From: Bacillota bacterium
Lineage (GTDB): Bacteria > Bacillota > Thermincolia > Thermincolales > UBA2595
Assembly: GCA_021847735.1 (NCBI GenBank)
Contig: JAJZQD010000005.1
Coordinates: 1 to 53,319, forward strand
DNA length: 53,319 nucleotides
Direction: 5' to 3'
A program made the position numbers and the translations under genes. The notes beneath the pieces are model-generated. The model was not told where the DNA came from. It was given only the letters and a program-made list of their open reading frames with translations, and did no database searches. This document shows, piece by piece, positions 26,230-34,517 of the stretch. The number at the start of each line of letters is the position of its first letter. Position 1 is the stretch's first letter.

Positions 26230-26592
26230 ATGGCAGGTAACTGGGACATCCGCAGGGTTTATTTGTACCTGGTCAGTTTTACCACCTTAATGATGATGGT
26301 ATTTGGGACAGTTATGTTCTTTCAGGGAGTCGTGAATCTGGTTTATCCAAACCCCCAGAATTCATATGAAACGAAATTTAGTCGACCTGTTCCGGCGGAA
26401 AAGGGCGGGGGCGGCCTACAACTCACCGACGCGGAAATCAAACAACAAGCCAAACAGGAACAGGCCCAAGCGCGATATTATCAAATAAAACAGATGATTG
26501 ACAGCCTTATGCTTTTAATAGTTGCCCTGCCAGTGTATCTCTATCACTGGAAGAAGATTCAACGGTCTGACAGGCCTGATGGAGTTAGGTGA
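26230..26592 (+). CDS. Small two-helix membrane protein, paralogue 2
   Basis: 120 residues from ATG 26230, with GGGAG about 9 bases upstream. It shares its start (MAGNWDIRRVYLYLVSF) and end (LPVYLYHWKKIQ) with the preceding gene but has a different Gly-rich middle (EKGGGGLQLTDAEIK). This looks like a tandem duplication with divergence in the external loop, so the two may form a heteromer. Confidence 0.75.
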   Translation: MAGNWDIRRVYLYLVSFTTLMMMVFGTVMFFQGVVNLVYPNPQNSYETKFSRPVPAEKGGGGLQLTDAEIKQQAKQEQAQARYYQIKQMIDSLMLLIVALPVYLYHWKKIQRSDRPDGVR

Positions 26593-26635
26593 TACAGGCT
26601 GGATAAAAGCGGCCGGGTGACAGGAGTCGATTAAT

Positions 26636-26942
26636 TTGGAAGGTCAGTTTAAGGTCGTAAACAATACGGAAATCAGAGTGCGGTACGAGGAGACTGACCA
26701 GATGGGTTTTGTCTATTACGGCAAGTATTTTACCTGGTTTGAAGTGGGCAGGACAGAGTTTTTCCGGACTATGGGCCTGCCTTACACGGCTTTTTGGATA
26801 TGAGATATTGTCCACTGAGGGTGCAGTTTTGGCCTTCGGTAGTACCGGCCATGCCTTTGTGGACAGTACCGGCCGGCCTGTCAACCTGTCGAAAAAGGAG
26901 CCGGAACTGTGGGATCAGATTGTCAGCAGCCTGGCGTTTTGA
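26636..26942 (+). pseudogene. Broken YbgC/FadM-type acyl-CoA thioesterase
   Basis: The first part (TTG 26636, CAGGAG upstream) encodes 55 residues with the hotdog motif [20 protein letters not shown]. The frame then stops at TGA 26801. A second frame continues from about 26796 with GAVLAFGSTGHAFVDSTGRP, the C-terminal part of the same family. Together they are ~100 residues instead of ~130-140, so an internal deletion plus a frameshift joined the ends near 26790-26800. Probably inactive. Confidence 0.75.
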
Positions 26943-26968
26943 AATAATATTGGGAAAGGGGTTGCAAT

Positions 26969-27766
26969 GTGGGATTTTTTAGGCAAATAAAAGACAGTTT
27001 TACGAATTTTAGTTCTTACAGGGACGTTGCTGGGCAAAAAACAGGAAAAACTATAAAATACTTTTTTATCCTATTTACAATCATTTTTATAGTATGGCTT
27101 ATCCAATTTGCCTATACCTTTAATAACGGGACAGCAGAGTTTGTATCCACCATCAAAGAAAAAATCCCGGAATTCAGGCTGGCCAACGGGCAGTTGAATG
27201 TGGATGCGCCACAGCCCTTATTGGTTGACGGTGGTAACGGCTCGGTCCTTATTATAGATACAACAGGTCAGACTGATGAATCGGTTTTGGATAAGTACAA
27301 CGAGGGGGTATTTATTTCCCGGGATAAACTTATCAATAAGCAAAATATCGAGAAAAAAGAGATTAGCTTTGCCGATTTAAAGCAGGTTACCCTGGACAAA
27401 CAGAAACTGCTCAGTTTCCTGCCGCTGTTTAAATGGCTGCTGGTTATTATTGCCGTATTCGCGTATGTGTTCGGCTCGGCCTGGGTGGTGATTACACTGG
27501 TAATTATGGGCCTGATAGGTCTATTTATCAATGGCACCATGAAGGGCGGGCTGCGTTTTGGCCACACCTGGAATATTGCCGTTTATGCCCTGACTCTGCC
27601 ATGGCTGTTGGAAACCTTCAAAGATTTGGTCTACCCGGCTATACCATATTTCTGGGCCATCAAATGGGGCCTGGCGTTGTTCCTCCTCTACAAAGGCATC
27701 GAAGCCGCCAATAAACCCGTAGTCATAGAAGAACCGCCTCTACCCCCAAACGATTTTGTCATATAA
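26969..27766 (+). CDS. DUF1189 membrane protein
   Basis: 265 residues, GTG start with AAAGGGG about 9 bases upstream. N-terminal FFRQIKDSFTNFSSYRDVAGQ and helix (about 30-52), an extracytoplasmic domain (about 55-150) with LLVDGGNGSVLIIDTTGQ, then about four helices. This is the usual DUF1189 plan (YrbE/YfkM-like Firmicute proteins), with GGLRFGHTWNIAVYALT a typical late motif. Function unknown; sometimes linked to maltodextrin loci. Monocistronic here. Confidence 0.82.
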   Translation: MGFFRQIKDSFTNFSSYRDVAGQKTGKTIKYFFILFTIIFIVWLIQFAYTFNNGTAEFVSTIKEKIPEFRLANGQLNVDAPQPLLVDGGNGSVLIIDTTGQTDESVLDKYNEGVFISRDKLINKQNIEKKEISFADLKQVTLDKQKLLSFLPLFKWLLVIIAVFAYVFGSAWVVITLVIMGLIGLFINGTMKGGLRFGHTWNIAVYALTLPWLLETFKDLVYPAIPYFWAIKWGLALFLLYKGIEAANKPVVIEEPPLPPNDFVI

Positions 27767-27872
27767 GCTGGCCCAAACATTTTGCCCAGCCCTCCCAAAG
27801 GAATAAGCAGGGGTGTTACGTAAGCGAGGCGGACGGGGTATCCCCAAAAAGGTAGTCTTACTTAAGTTTAGG

Positions 27873-27992
27873 GGAAATGGCAGGTGTGTTCCGGAGACTG
27901 AGGCTGACGTCCGCCGGCCTTTGATCCGCGCAGCGGGAGTGGCTTTGCCGGCTGAGTTGTTGCTCAGTCGCAGGAATATACCTGCCATTTCC
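27873..27992 (+). repeat. R1 palindromic repeat, copy B
   Basis: 120 bp, same orientation as copy A. Arms GGAAATGGCAGGTGTGTTCC and GGAATATACCTGCCATTTCC. Middle stems are GCCGGC/GCCGGC and CCGC-GCA-GCGG. It lies between the DUF1189 gene and the minus-strand gene at 28066. Confidence 0.85.
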
Positions 27993-28000
27993 CCATACGT

Positions 28001-28032
28001 AAAAAAAAAGAAGACTGCCCCTTTGGACAGCC
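28001..28032 (-). terminator. Terminator for small minus-strand gene
   Basis: On the minus strand GGCTGTCC-AAA-GGGGCAGTC folds as a hairpin (two G-T pairs) followed by TTCTTTTTTTTT. Confidence 0.6.
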
Positions 28033-28065
28033 CCCCCCCTCGTTGTTTCCGGAGGATACACCTGC

Positions 28066-28254
28066 CTATTCACGCATATTTCCTTTTTCCCCTAAGTCTT
28101 CATCTGCTTCATATGGCGTCACCCTGTCACCGGCCGGAGTATAAGGGGTGCTCTGGTAAGTCTCCCGCTCCTTACCGGCGTTGGCGGTGGCTTTTCCTCG
28201 GGTGGCTTTTTTCATTACTTCTTCATTAATCTCTTTTGATTGTTTTTCTTCCAT
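28066..28254 (-). CDS. Small hydrophilic protein, 62 residues
   Basis: GGGAGG 8 bases upstream of ATG and a terminator 34 bases downstream support a real gene. Highly charged, no membrane segment: MEEKQSKEINEEVMKK, then a Thr/Gly-rich middle and an acidic tail. It loosely recalls small spore proteins in composition, but no motif allows assignment. Confidence 0.6.
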   Translation of the reverse strand: MEEKQSKEINEEVMKKATRGKATANAGKERETYQSTPYTPAGDRVTPYEADEDLGEKGNMRE

Positions 28255-28376
28255 TTAACAGACCTCCCGGCTGCGAATTTGCCTCTTTCTTTATTCTGTC
28301 CCGGGCAGGCCCGGATATGTATTGAAGATTGATTTGAGTGGCGGCCGGGCAAAATACTAACGTGTTTTTCAACCGG

Positions 28377-28439
28377 ATGGAAAAAGAGGAGGTTTTGGTT
28401 ATGGGACGAAAGAAAGACAAGGGTTCCCCACCAGATTAA
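28377..28439 (+). CDS. Candidate 20-residue peptide
   Basis: ATG 28377 opens a 20-codon frame. An internal ATG 28401 has a textbook AGGAGG 8 bases upstream and gives the 12-residue GRKKDKGS-containing basic peptide. It has no known match. It could be a leader for the aldo/keto reductase gene 160 bases downstream. Confidence 0.25.
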   Translation: MEKEEVLVMGRKKDKGSPPD

Positions 28440-28600
28440 GATTTATATTGAACTTAGGGTATTGATTGACCAACTAATAACAACGGAAAGTTGAAGGAAC
28501 CTCACTCTCGGGAACTTACTCTGGGTAGATAATTTTATTTTGACGGCAGAAAACTTATATGATAACATCAAGGGAAAAGCTTACAGGGCGGTGTTAGAGC

Positions 28601-29608
28601 ATGGAACTACGTCAATTGGGTAGAACGGGGCTAAGAGTTTCAGCAGTGGGAATGGGAGGTATCCCCATTCAAAGGGTTGACTTCCGGCGGGCGGCGGAAG
28701 TCGTTGCCTGTGCCATAGGACAGGGCGTGAATTTTATTGATACCGCTAGGGCTTATACGGACAGTGAGGCAAAACTGGGAGAAGTCTTAGGCAAAAACCG
28801 GGAAAACGTTATTATCGCTACCAAATCCATGGCCAGGACAAAGGATGATATGACCCGGGACATCGGTATCAGTTTGGAAAGTCTCCGGGTTAATTACATA
28901 GACCTGTACCAACTGCATAATATCAAGGACGAAGGCGCCTTGCTGCGCGTTTTGGCGCCGGACGGGGCTTTGTCAGCCCTCAGGGAAGCACAAAAACGCG
29001 GTCAAATCCGGTTTGTCGGTATTACCGGCCATATTCCCGCTGTGCTTGTTAAAGCTGTTAAAACAGGGGAATTTGATACCGTGCAGTTCCCTTTTAACCC
29101 AATAGAAACAACCGGCGCCGAGGAACTACTGCCACTGGCCAAAGAAATGGGTATTGGTATAATAGCGATGAAGCCTTTTGCCGGAGGGGCAGTTAAAAAC
29201 AAGGCGTTCGCCTTGCGGTTTATTCTGGAGCAGGGGTTTAGCACCGTGATTCCGGGAATGGATGATGTTTCCCAGGTAACTGAAAACCTGGCTGCCGGAC
29301 ACGAACCTAAACCGCTTACGAACCTCGAAAGAGTTTCCCTGGCTGAAGAAGCGTCTGTCCTTGGTGGGTCCTTTTGCCGCAGGTGTGAGTACTGCCAACC
29401 ATGTCCCCAGGGAATAGACATACCGATGGTATTTCTCCTTGACGGGTACTGGACCCGTTACGGCTTACAGGAGTGGGCGGTGGACAGGTATAGGCCGTTA
29501 AAAGCCAGGGCATCGGACTGCGTGGAATGTGGTGAGTGTGAATCGAAATGCCCGTACCAGCTGCCTATCAGGGAAATGCTTAAGGAAGCGGCCCGGCATC
29601 TGGAATAA
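28601..29608 (+). CDS. Aldo/keto reductase with C-terminal [4Fe-4S] motifs
   Basis: 335 residues. The TIM-barrel AKR part (about 1-250) starts MELRQLGRTGLRVSAVGMGG and has catalytic Asp/Tyr (FIDTARAYTDSE), Lys (IIATKS) and His (YQLHNI). The tail (about 270-335) holds CRRCEYCQPCPQGIDI and CVECGECESKCPYQLPI, two ferredoxin-like iron-sulphur sites. Such fusions are common in anaerobes and may pass electrons between ferredoxin and carbonyl substrates. A hairpin terminator follows. Confidence 0.9.
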   Translation: MELRQLGRTGLRVSAVGMGGIPIQRVDFRRAAEVVACAIGQGVNFIDTARAYTDSEAKLGEVLGKNRENVIIATKSMARTKDDMTRDIGISLESLRVNYIDLYQLHNIKDEGALLRVLAPDGALSALREAQKRGQIRFVGITGHIPAVLVKAVKTGEFDTVQFPFNPIETTGAEELLPLAKEMGIGIIAMKPFAGGAVKNKAFALRFILEQGFSTVIPGMDDVSQVTENLAAGHEPKPLTNLERVSLAEEASVLGGSFCRRCEYCQPCPQGIDIPMVFLLDGYWTRYGLQEWAVDRYRPLKARASDCVECGECESKCPYQLPIREMLKEAARHLE

Positions 29609-29645
29609 CGGAAGGTTTCATACAACTGGCTAATGGCACATATAA

Positions 29646-29690
29646 AGAAAAGTAAGCACAAGAAAACGTGGGCTTCTTTTCTTTTTTCTA
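29646..29690 (+). terminator. Terminator after aldo/keto reductase
   Basis: Imperfect hairpin (GAAAAG...CTTTTC) followed by TTTTTTC. Confidence 0.5.
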
Positions 29691-29760
29691 TCTGTAAAAG
29701 GATAGTAAAGCCGTTCTCTAGAAATATATGATTATCGGTAAGAAGGAAGAAGGTAATGAT

Positions 29761-30522
29761 ATGAGCAAACCGGTCAAAAAAATAAAGCCGGTTATATCGA
29801 CCCGGCTGGCCTTCCTGATAATGTTTACCCTGTTTTACTGGGGATTTCACTTCGTTTTTCATAGAACAAATCTCCAATTGAGCCAGGTGGTTTTTGATTT
29901 GGTGGCGGGGGTTTTTACCGGTGCAGTGATACATGTCGTTATTGCCAAAGCCTTTGGGCCTTTGTTATTCGGCCGGGGTTTTTGCGGCTGGGTCTGCTGG
30001 AACGCCTCTGTTTTTGATATTTTACCTGTCAGACGGCCAAAGAAAAAACTGCCGGAAAAGTACTACGTCCTCAAATACGTTACCCTGGCCTTAGCCCTGG
30101 GTATCCCACTTTTATTGATTGTACTGGGGTTTAACTTTCAGGGGCCGGGCGCGCAGTTTAAATGGCTTGTTATAGAGAATGCTTTAATATATGCGATAGG
30201 GCTTGTTTTGGCCTTTGTTTTGGGGGACCGGCGGGCTTTTTGCAAATACCTGTGCCCTGCCGGCGCATTGATGACGGTGGCTTCCCCGAAGAGCGTCCTA
30301 AAAGTGGAGAAAAACCACCTCAAGTGCAACAAATGCCGCAAATGTGAGGAAGTCTGCCCTATGGATGTTCCGGTCCTCAGTTATATTACTGCCAACCAAC
30401 GGGTTTCTCACCCCGAATGCATTCTGTGTGCCGAGTGTGTAAAACACTGCCCCAAAAACTGCCTAACGGTGGGAATCGGCTGCAAATCTAACACTACTCC
30501 TGAATTTGGCCGGTCTTACTAA
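29761..30522 (+). CDS. NapH-like membrane ferredoxin
   Basis: 253 residues from ATG 29761 (GAAGGT 6 bases upstream). About five membrane helices, with FGRGFCGWVCWNASVFD (about 77) and CKYLCPAGALM (about 160), the paired Cys signatures of the NapH/NosR/YccM family. Two [4Fe-4S] motifs follow in the cytoplasmic tail (CNKCRKCEEVCPMD and CILCAECVKHCPKNC). It probably moves electrons between quinone and soluble ferredoxin. The last 29 bases overlap the convergent reductase gene. Confidence 0.88.
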   Translation: MSKPVKKIKPVISTRLAFLIMFTLFYWGFHFVFHRTNLQLSQVVFDLVAGVFTGAVIHVVIAKAFGPLLFGRGFCGWVCWNASVFDILPVRRPKKKLPEKYYVLKYVTLALALGIPLLLIVLGFNFQGPGAQFKWLVIENALIYAIGLVLAFVLGDRRAFCKYLCPAGALMTVASPKSVLKVEKNHLKCNKCRKCEEVCPMDVPVLSYITANQRVSHPECILCAECVKHCPKNCLTVGIGCKSNTTPEFGRSY

Positions 30523-31669
30523 TGTGGGGTTTCGGCCACCGAAGACAGTATTTCGGTAGTTCTACCATTACCTCCCTCGTTAACCTGCTGTAACTGTACC
30601 GGCCCTCCAGAATGTTTAGAAGGGAACTGTAAATTTCGCTGCGGTCAAAGAGAAACCTGTGCATGACCGATGGAAAGGCGAAGAAGGTTTTTGAAAGCAT
30701 GTAACTGTATCGAAGATCACGAAGAAAAGCCTGCTGGCATTTATTAACATAACCGGCCAGGTTTTTTTTGTTTGGAGGCAGGCCGTGGCGGCTGCAGTTC
30801 CATAGTGTCTCTCCTGCCAGCATACCGGAAATAATGGCAAATCTGATACCCTCTCCGGTGAAAGGGTCTGTAAAACCGGCAGCATCTCCTGCCAAAATAA
30901 TTCCGTCGGCAACACACTCCCTCGTTTGCCCGCCGTAAGGGATATAATGCCCCCTGACGGTATCGGGCAAATCCAACCTGGTCCTGGCAGCGAGGGTTTG
31001 TAAGCCCTTCCTCAGGTTACCGTAACTGCTTTTAAAACACCCCAAACCAACGGAAAGCCTGTCTCCTTTGGGGAAAATCCAACCATACCCTTGGGGGAGC
31101 AGGTCATAAAATATCTTAATGGATTCCTTTTCAACCTTGCCGGGATTTGCCGGGACTTCCACCGAAAGACACAGGGCGCATTTCTGGTGCCGGCCCGGAA
31201 TACCGGCAAGTTTTGCCGTGGTGGAATGCACCCCGTCTGCACCTATTATGGCCCTTGCCTGGTAAGACCCTGTTTGTGTCCTGATAACTAAATGGTTATT
31301 TTCCCTCGTTAAACCTGTCACGTTTTCCCGCTGGCGAAATTCAACCCCCGCTTCGATGGCTCTTTCCATTAGGAAGTTGTCAAACACACTGCGGTCGGCA
31401 ATAACCATAAAAGCACGGGGATGGGAAATCCGCACCGATTTGTCCTGAAAAAAGGACTGTAAATTGCAAATCTGGCTTAGTACCATCTGCCCCGGCAGGG
31501 GGAAACCAATAGTATTGAGGGCGGCGGTTGTTATACCACCTCCGCAGGTTTTTGGTCTGGGAAAAGCACGCCTGTCCAGACAAAGGGTTTTTAAACCTCT
31601 CACGGCGCAGGATTTGGCCGCCGTAGAACCCGCCGGTCCTGCCCCAATTACTGCGATATCATACAACAT
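30494..31669 (-). CDS. Geranylgeranyl reductase-family FAD protein
   Basis: 391 residues from ATG 31669 (GGAAG 9 bases upstream; ATG 31684 lacks a site). The Rossmann FAD motif is YDIAVIGAGPAGSTAAK at the N terminus. CGGGIT (about residue 43), IIGADGVHSTTAKLAG and LAGDAAGFTDPFTGEGIRFA match the geranylgeranyl reductase family. It saturates prenyl chains of quinones, lipids or similar compounds. It neighbours a polyprenyl synthase and a UbiA prenyltransferase, so a menaquinone or prenyl-lipid pathway is likely. Confidence 0.88.
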   Translation of the reverse strand: MLYDIAVIGAGPAGSTAAKSCAVRGLKTLCLDRRAFPRPKTCGGGITTAALNTIGFPLPGQMVLSQICNLQSFFQDKSVRISHPRAFMVIADRSVFDNFLMERAIEAGVEFRQRENVTGLTRENNHLVIRTQTGSYQARAIIGADGVHSTTAKLAGIPGRHQKCALCLSVEVPANPGKVEKESIKIFYDLLPQGYGWIFPKGDRLSVGLGCFKSSYGNLRKGLQTLAARTRLDLPDTVRGHYIPYGGQTRECVADGIILAGDAAGFTDPFTGEGIRFAIISGMLAGETLWNCSRHGLPPNKKNLAGYVNKCQQAFLRDLRYSYMLSKTFFAFPSVMHRFLFDRSEIYSSLLNILEGRYSYSRLTREVMVELPKYCLRWPKPHISKTGQIQE

Positions 31670-31858
31670 AAAATTCACTTCCATTTAAACAATTTATTTG
31701 CAGAAACGATATTTAGTATTTCCAACCCTGTTTAAATTATAACGAGTTGCCCGGTTGTGTAGGACAGGTATGGAACACCTTTGAATGAGGGATAATAATG
31801 AGAGATTAGGGAAAGAAAGGCCGTCAAAAGCCTATTTTTTAGTTTAGGGGATGCTAAA

Positions 31859-32836
31859 TTGAACCTGCTGCTGGATAATGTCTATACCCATGTATCATGT
31901 GAGTTGACAGAGGTCGACGACCTGATTGCCGGTTGTGTTACCGGCAAAGAGTCGACCCCCTTGTTGTCTGAAATATGCGGCTGTGTTTTGGGAAAAGCCG
32001 GCAAAAGGCTCCGGCCGGCCTTGGTGCTTTTGGCCGGCAAATGCTGCCGGGGCAGCAAAAAACGATTGGTGCACCTGGCGGCGGCCCTGGAACTTATTCA
32101 CATGGCGTCCCTGGTTCATGACGATATTATTGACAAGGGAATGCTGCGGCGGGGAAATACCACCGTAAATGCCAGGTGGGGCAATCACGTGGCTGTTCTT
32201 TTAGGAGATTATTTTTATGCCCGGGCACTGGAACTAGCTGCACCACTGGGAGCGCGAATTAACACGGGTCTTGCAGAATTGGTCGGTGACCTGGTACGCG
32301 GGGAATTCAGACAACTCGAGAACAGGCACAGGCATGACATGACAGAGGTTGATTACCTTAATACTGTTTCTTGTAAGACTGCCCAATTTATTTCCCTTTG
32401 CTGCCGTCTCGGGGCGGAACTGGGGAAGTCATCCCCTCAAATGGTAAACGGCTTGTCCTTATACGGATTCTATACAGGTATGGCTTACCAGATTACTGAC
32501 GATGTTTTGGACGTTACCGGGCGCGAATCCGTGACTGGCAAAAGCCGCGGACAGGACCTCACATCCGGGGTTATCACGCTTCCGGTTATTCATGCCCTAA
32601 ACAACGGGCCTGACAGGGACCAGATGAAAAAGCTTTTAATCAAAGAAAGGCTTACAGCTCGTGAGACGAAGGCGATTATACAGTTTATCCGCCTGACGGG
32701 TTCAGTTGAATATTCACTGGGTAAAGCCAGGGATTTCATTGGCAAGGCTAAGGGCAGTTTGCAGGATATACCGGCGGGCAAGGCCAGGGATGCCTTAGGT
32801 TTACTAGCCGAGTATATCTGTCAAAGGGTTTCTTAA
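31859..32836 (+). CDS. Polyprenyl diphosphate synthase
   Basis: 325 residues, TTG start 31859. The first Asp-rich motif (HDDIIDKGMLRRG, about residue 85) and second (ITDDVLDVTG, about 215) bind Mg and substrate in trans-prenyltransferases. GKRLRP near residue 52 is also typical. Chain length cannot be told exactly; the family resembles heptaprenyl or solanesyl synthases. Adjacent to a reductase (divergent) and UbiA protein (convergent, 4-base overlap). Probably makes the side chain that the neighbours attach or reduce. Confidence 0.92.
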   Translation: MNLLLDNVYTHVSCELTEVDDLIAGCVTGKESTPLLSEICGCVLGKAGKRLRPALVLLAGKCCRGSKKRLVHLAAALELIHMASLVHDDIIDKGMLRRGNTTVNARWGNHVAVLLGDYFYARALELAAPLGARINTGLAELVGDLVRGEFRQLENRHRHDMTEVDYLNTVSCKTAQFISLCCRLGAELGKSSPQMVNGLSLYGFYTGMAYQITDDVLDVTGRESVTGKSRGQDLTSGVITLPVIHALNNGPDRDQMKKLLIKERLTARETKAIIQFIRLTGSVEYSLGKARDFIGKAKGSLQDIPAGKARDALGLLAEYICQRVS

Positions 32837-33768
32837 AACAGCCGGAAGGCGAAGACAAGGGCCAGGGAAAAGGCATGCCCTATCGAGAGAGCTATCATTC
32901 CAACCTGCCTTAAAGTAATATGCTCTATATTTGAGGTGTTGGTGTTGTGAGCCAGCCAGATGCAGACAAATCCGAAAACAACAGAAATCAGGAACGCCCG
33001 GTTGTATAGTAACCCGAAGCATAGGCCCATTAGGGCAAGCAGAAAAAAGTAGCCCATGACAAGATACCTGGTGTAAATTTTGCCCCACTTCAAAGAGACG
33101 AAGGCCACTGTTGTTACCTTGCGCGGTGATGCCAGCAAGTCGGCCTCAATATCAGGAAGATGGTGCTGCATCAACCATGCCACCGAAAAGGTAGCATGGA
33201 GAACACCGCCGGCGGTGGCGTATGGTGTAAGTGTGCCTGTCAAAACGAAGAAAGTCCCCCACGTGCAGGCCGCCATTGCCGGCCAGGCACCAAGCCATTC
33301 CCCCACTAACGGCCGGTAAGCAAGCTGCACCGGCGGCATAGTATAGGCTATTGTTGACCAAATGCCAATCACCAGAAGCGCCAGGATAAAAATACCACGC
33401 ACCCACACCAGGTACAGGCCCCCTCCGATGCCAAGCACCAGGGCTACTCCCGCGATGACTTTTAGCTGGTTGACATCAAGCATTTTGTTTTTAATTACAG
33501 AGGTGCCCCCGGAAAGAATGCCCTTGCTGTGCTGGTCCGTACCGGAACACCAATCGTACACGTCATTAATGGCATGGGAGGCTAATCCCTGAAACATAGA
33601 GACTATAAAGATTAATAAAAACAAATAGGAAATCCTTAGACTATTCCAACCGGTCCGGTACAAGGCGAGCCCCACACCCAGGGTGACGGCGCTGATGCCC
33701 CAGGCCAGGACCGGCACGATTCTAAACAATTTTAACAGCCCTTTCGCATTTTTTCTAAGGTCTGACAT
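32833..33768 (-). CDS. UbiA-family prenyltransferase
   Basis: 311 residues with about eight membrane helices, GGAGGG ribosome site before ATG. The first Asp-rich motif (NDVYDWCSGTD, about residue 63) is intact. The second is LPDIEADLLASPRK (about 205), also of UbiA form. It joins a polyprenyl diphosphate to an aromatic or other acceptor in the membrane (MenA, UbiA or lipid synthesis). The acceptor is not identifiable. Its 3' end overlaps the polyprenyl synthase gene. Confidence 0.88.
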   Translation of the reverse strand: MSDLRKNAKGLLKLFRIVPVLAWGISAVTLGVGLALYRTGWNSLRISYLFLLIFIVSMFQGLASHAINDVYDWCSGTDQHSKGILSGGTSVIKNKMLDVNQLKVIAGVALVLGIGGGLYLVWVRGIFILALLVIGIWSTIAYTMPPVQLAYRPLVGEWLGAWPAMAACTWGTFFVLTGTLTPYATAGGVLHATFSVAWLMQHHLPDIEADLLASPRKVTTVAFVSLKWGKIYTRYLVMGYFFLLALMGLCFGLLYNRAFLISVVFGFVCIWLAHNTNTSNIEHITLRQVGMIALSIGHAFSLALVFAFRLF

Positions 33769-33895
33769 AAATTAAATCCCTCCTGTACCCTTATCTTTTA
33801 CTTTCTACCAGAAATTCATCCCGGATAACGGCTATAGTTGGGGGAATAATATTGAAAACGGGCGGTTCATCACATTTTGGGGGTGTAGAGAAAAA

Positions 33896-34465
33896 ATGCT
33901 GGATATTATCAAAGAGGGTATCAAACTTAACCAGTCTCTGGCGCTCCTTCCTTTGAAAGCTGTTCGCAAACTGGTAAATGACAAAAACACAGGCGCCAAG
34001 CAATTAGTTGATGTGGCCGAGGATATGGTTAGTATGCCTTTTATGGCGGCCTCCAAGGCTATTGACAACATGTGCCAGCCCTGCAGCGGTGAAACCCGGG
34101 AGAGTCAGGCCTGTCAAACGGCGGGTGGGCCCGATCTGAAAAATGTTTGGGTCAATCCCGAGGTAACAGTATTTTCAGATGTGGAGGTAAAACCGGGACA
34201 AAGAAGAGCTTTGCTGACAGTAACCGGGTTGCTGTGCGGGGGCTGAGTGAGCCGTGTAAAACAAACCCTTGAAGGGTTTGAAGGTGTTGAGCGGGTCCAG
34301 TTTTGGCCTGCCAAGGAACAGTTTGAGGTCGAATACCGGGCAGAAGTCCCGTTGGGGGAGGATTTCAAAAAGTCTGTTACCGATGTAATCATTTTTCCCG
34401 CGGTCAGAAAGTTTTTGGGTTGTATTGGGGATAAGCTGAATAATTCCCCGGACCGGGGTCTATAA
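33896..34465 (+). CDS. Candidate HMA-domain selenoprotein (CGGU)
   Basis: Read through TGA 34244-34246, the frame gives 189 residues. Residues 1-90 are a helical region with an MCQPC pair (about 59-63). From about 108 comes a heavy-metal-associated domain: VTGLLCGG, then TGA at residue 117, then VSRVKQTLEGFEGVERVQF. The HMA consensus is GMxCxxC followed by V-x-x-V...GV..V, so TGA sits exactly at the second Cys. A hairpin lies 16-34 bases after it. Alternative: two separate or broken frames (GTG 34247 would restart with no ribosome site). A ferredoxin gene follows 52 bases later. Role may be metal or redox handling. Confidence 0.7.
34262..34280 (+). promoter_or_regulatory. Candidate bacterial SECIS hairpin
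   Basis: 8-bp stem CAAACCCT/AGGGTTTG with a TGA loop, starting 16 bases and looping 24 bases after the in-frame TGA. Bacterial SECIS elements typically have an apical loop 16-37 bases downstream with a G in its first two positions; both rules are met. It lies within the coding region, as expected. Confidence 0.55.
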
Positions 34466-34517
34466 TAATCACGAAAAATTGCTAACCAAATATGCAATAC
34501 GGAAGTGAGGAAGCCAT

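Noticed and set aside
26796-26942. Second selenocysteine candidate at TGA 26801
   Set aside because: The C-terminal part continues in another frame, so this is a frameshift plus deletion and not TGA readthrough.
27813-28229. 138-residue plus-strand frame
   Set aside because: It crosses R1 copy B and is antisense to the supported gene at 28066; composition is not protein-like.
29458-29934. 158-residue minus-strand frame
   Set aside because: Antisense to the aldo/keto reductase and NapH-like genes, which have clear motifs on the plus strand.
34247-34465. Separate 72-residue gene starting GTG right after TGA
   Set aside because: No ribosome site, and the peptide is the second half of the HMA domain in the same frame; readthrough as Sec explains it better.
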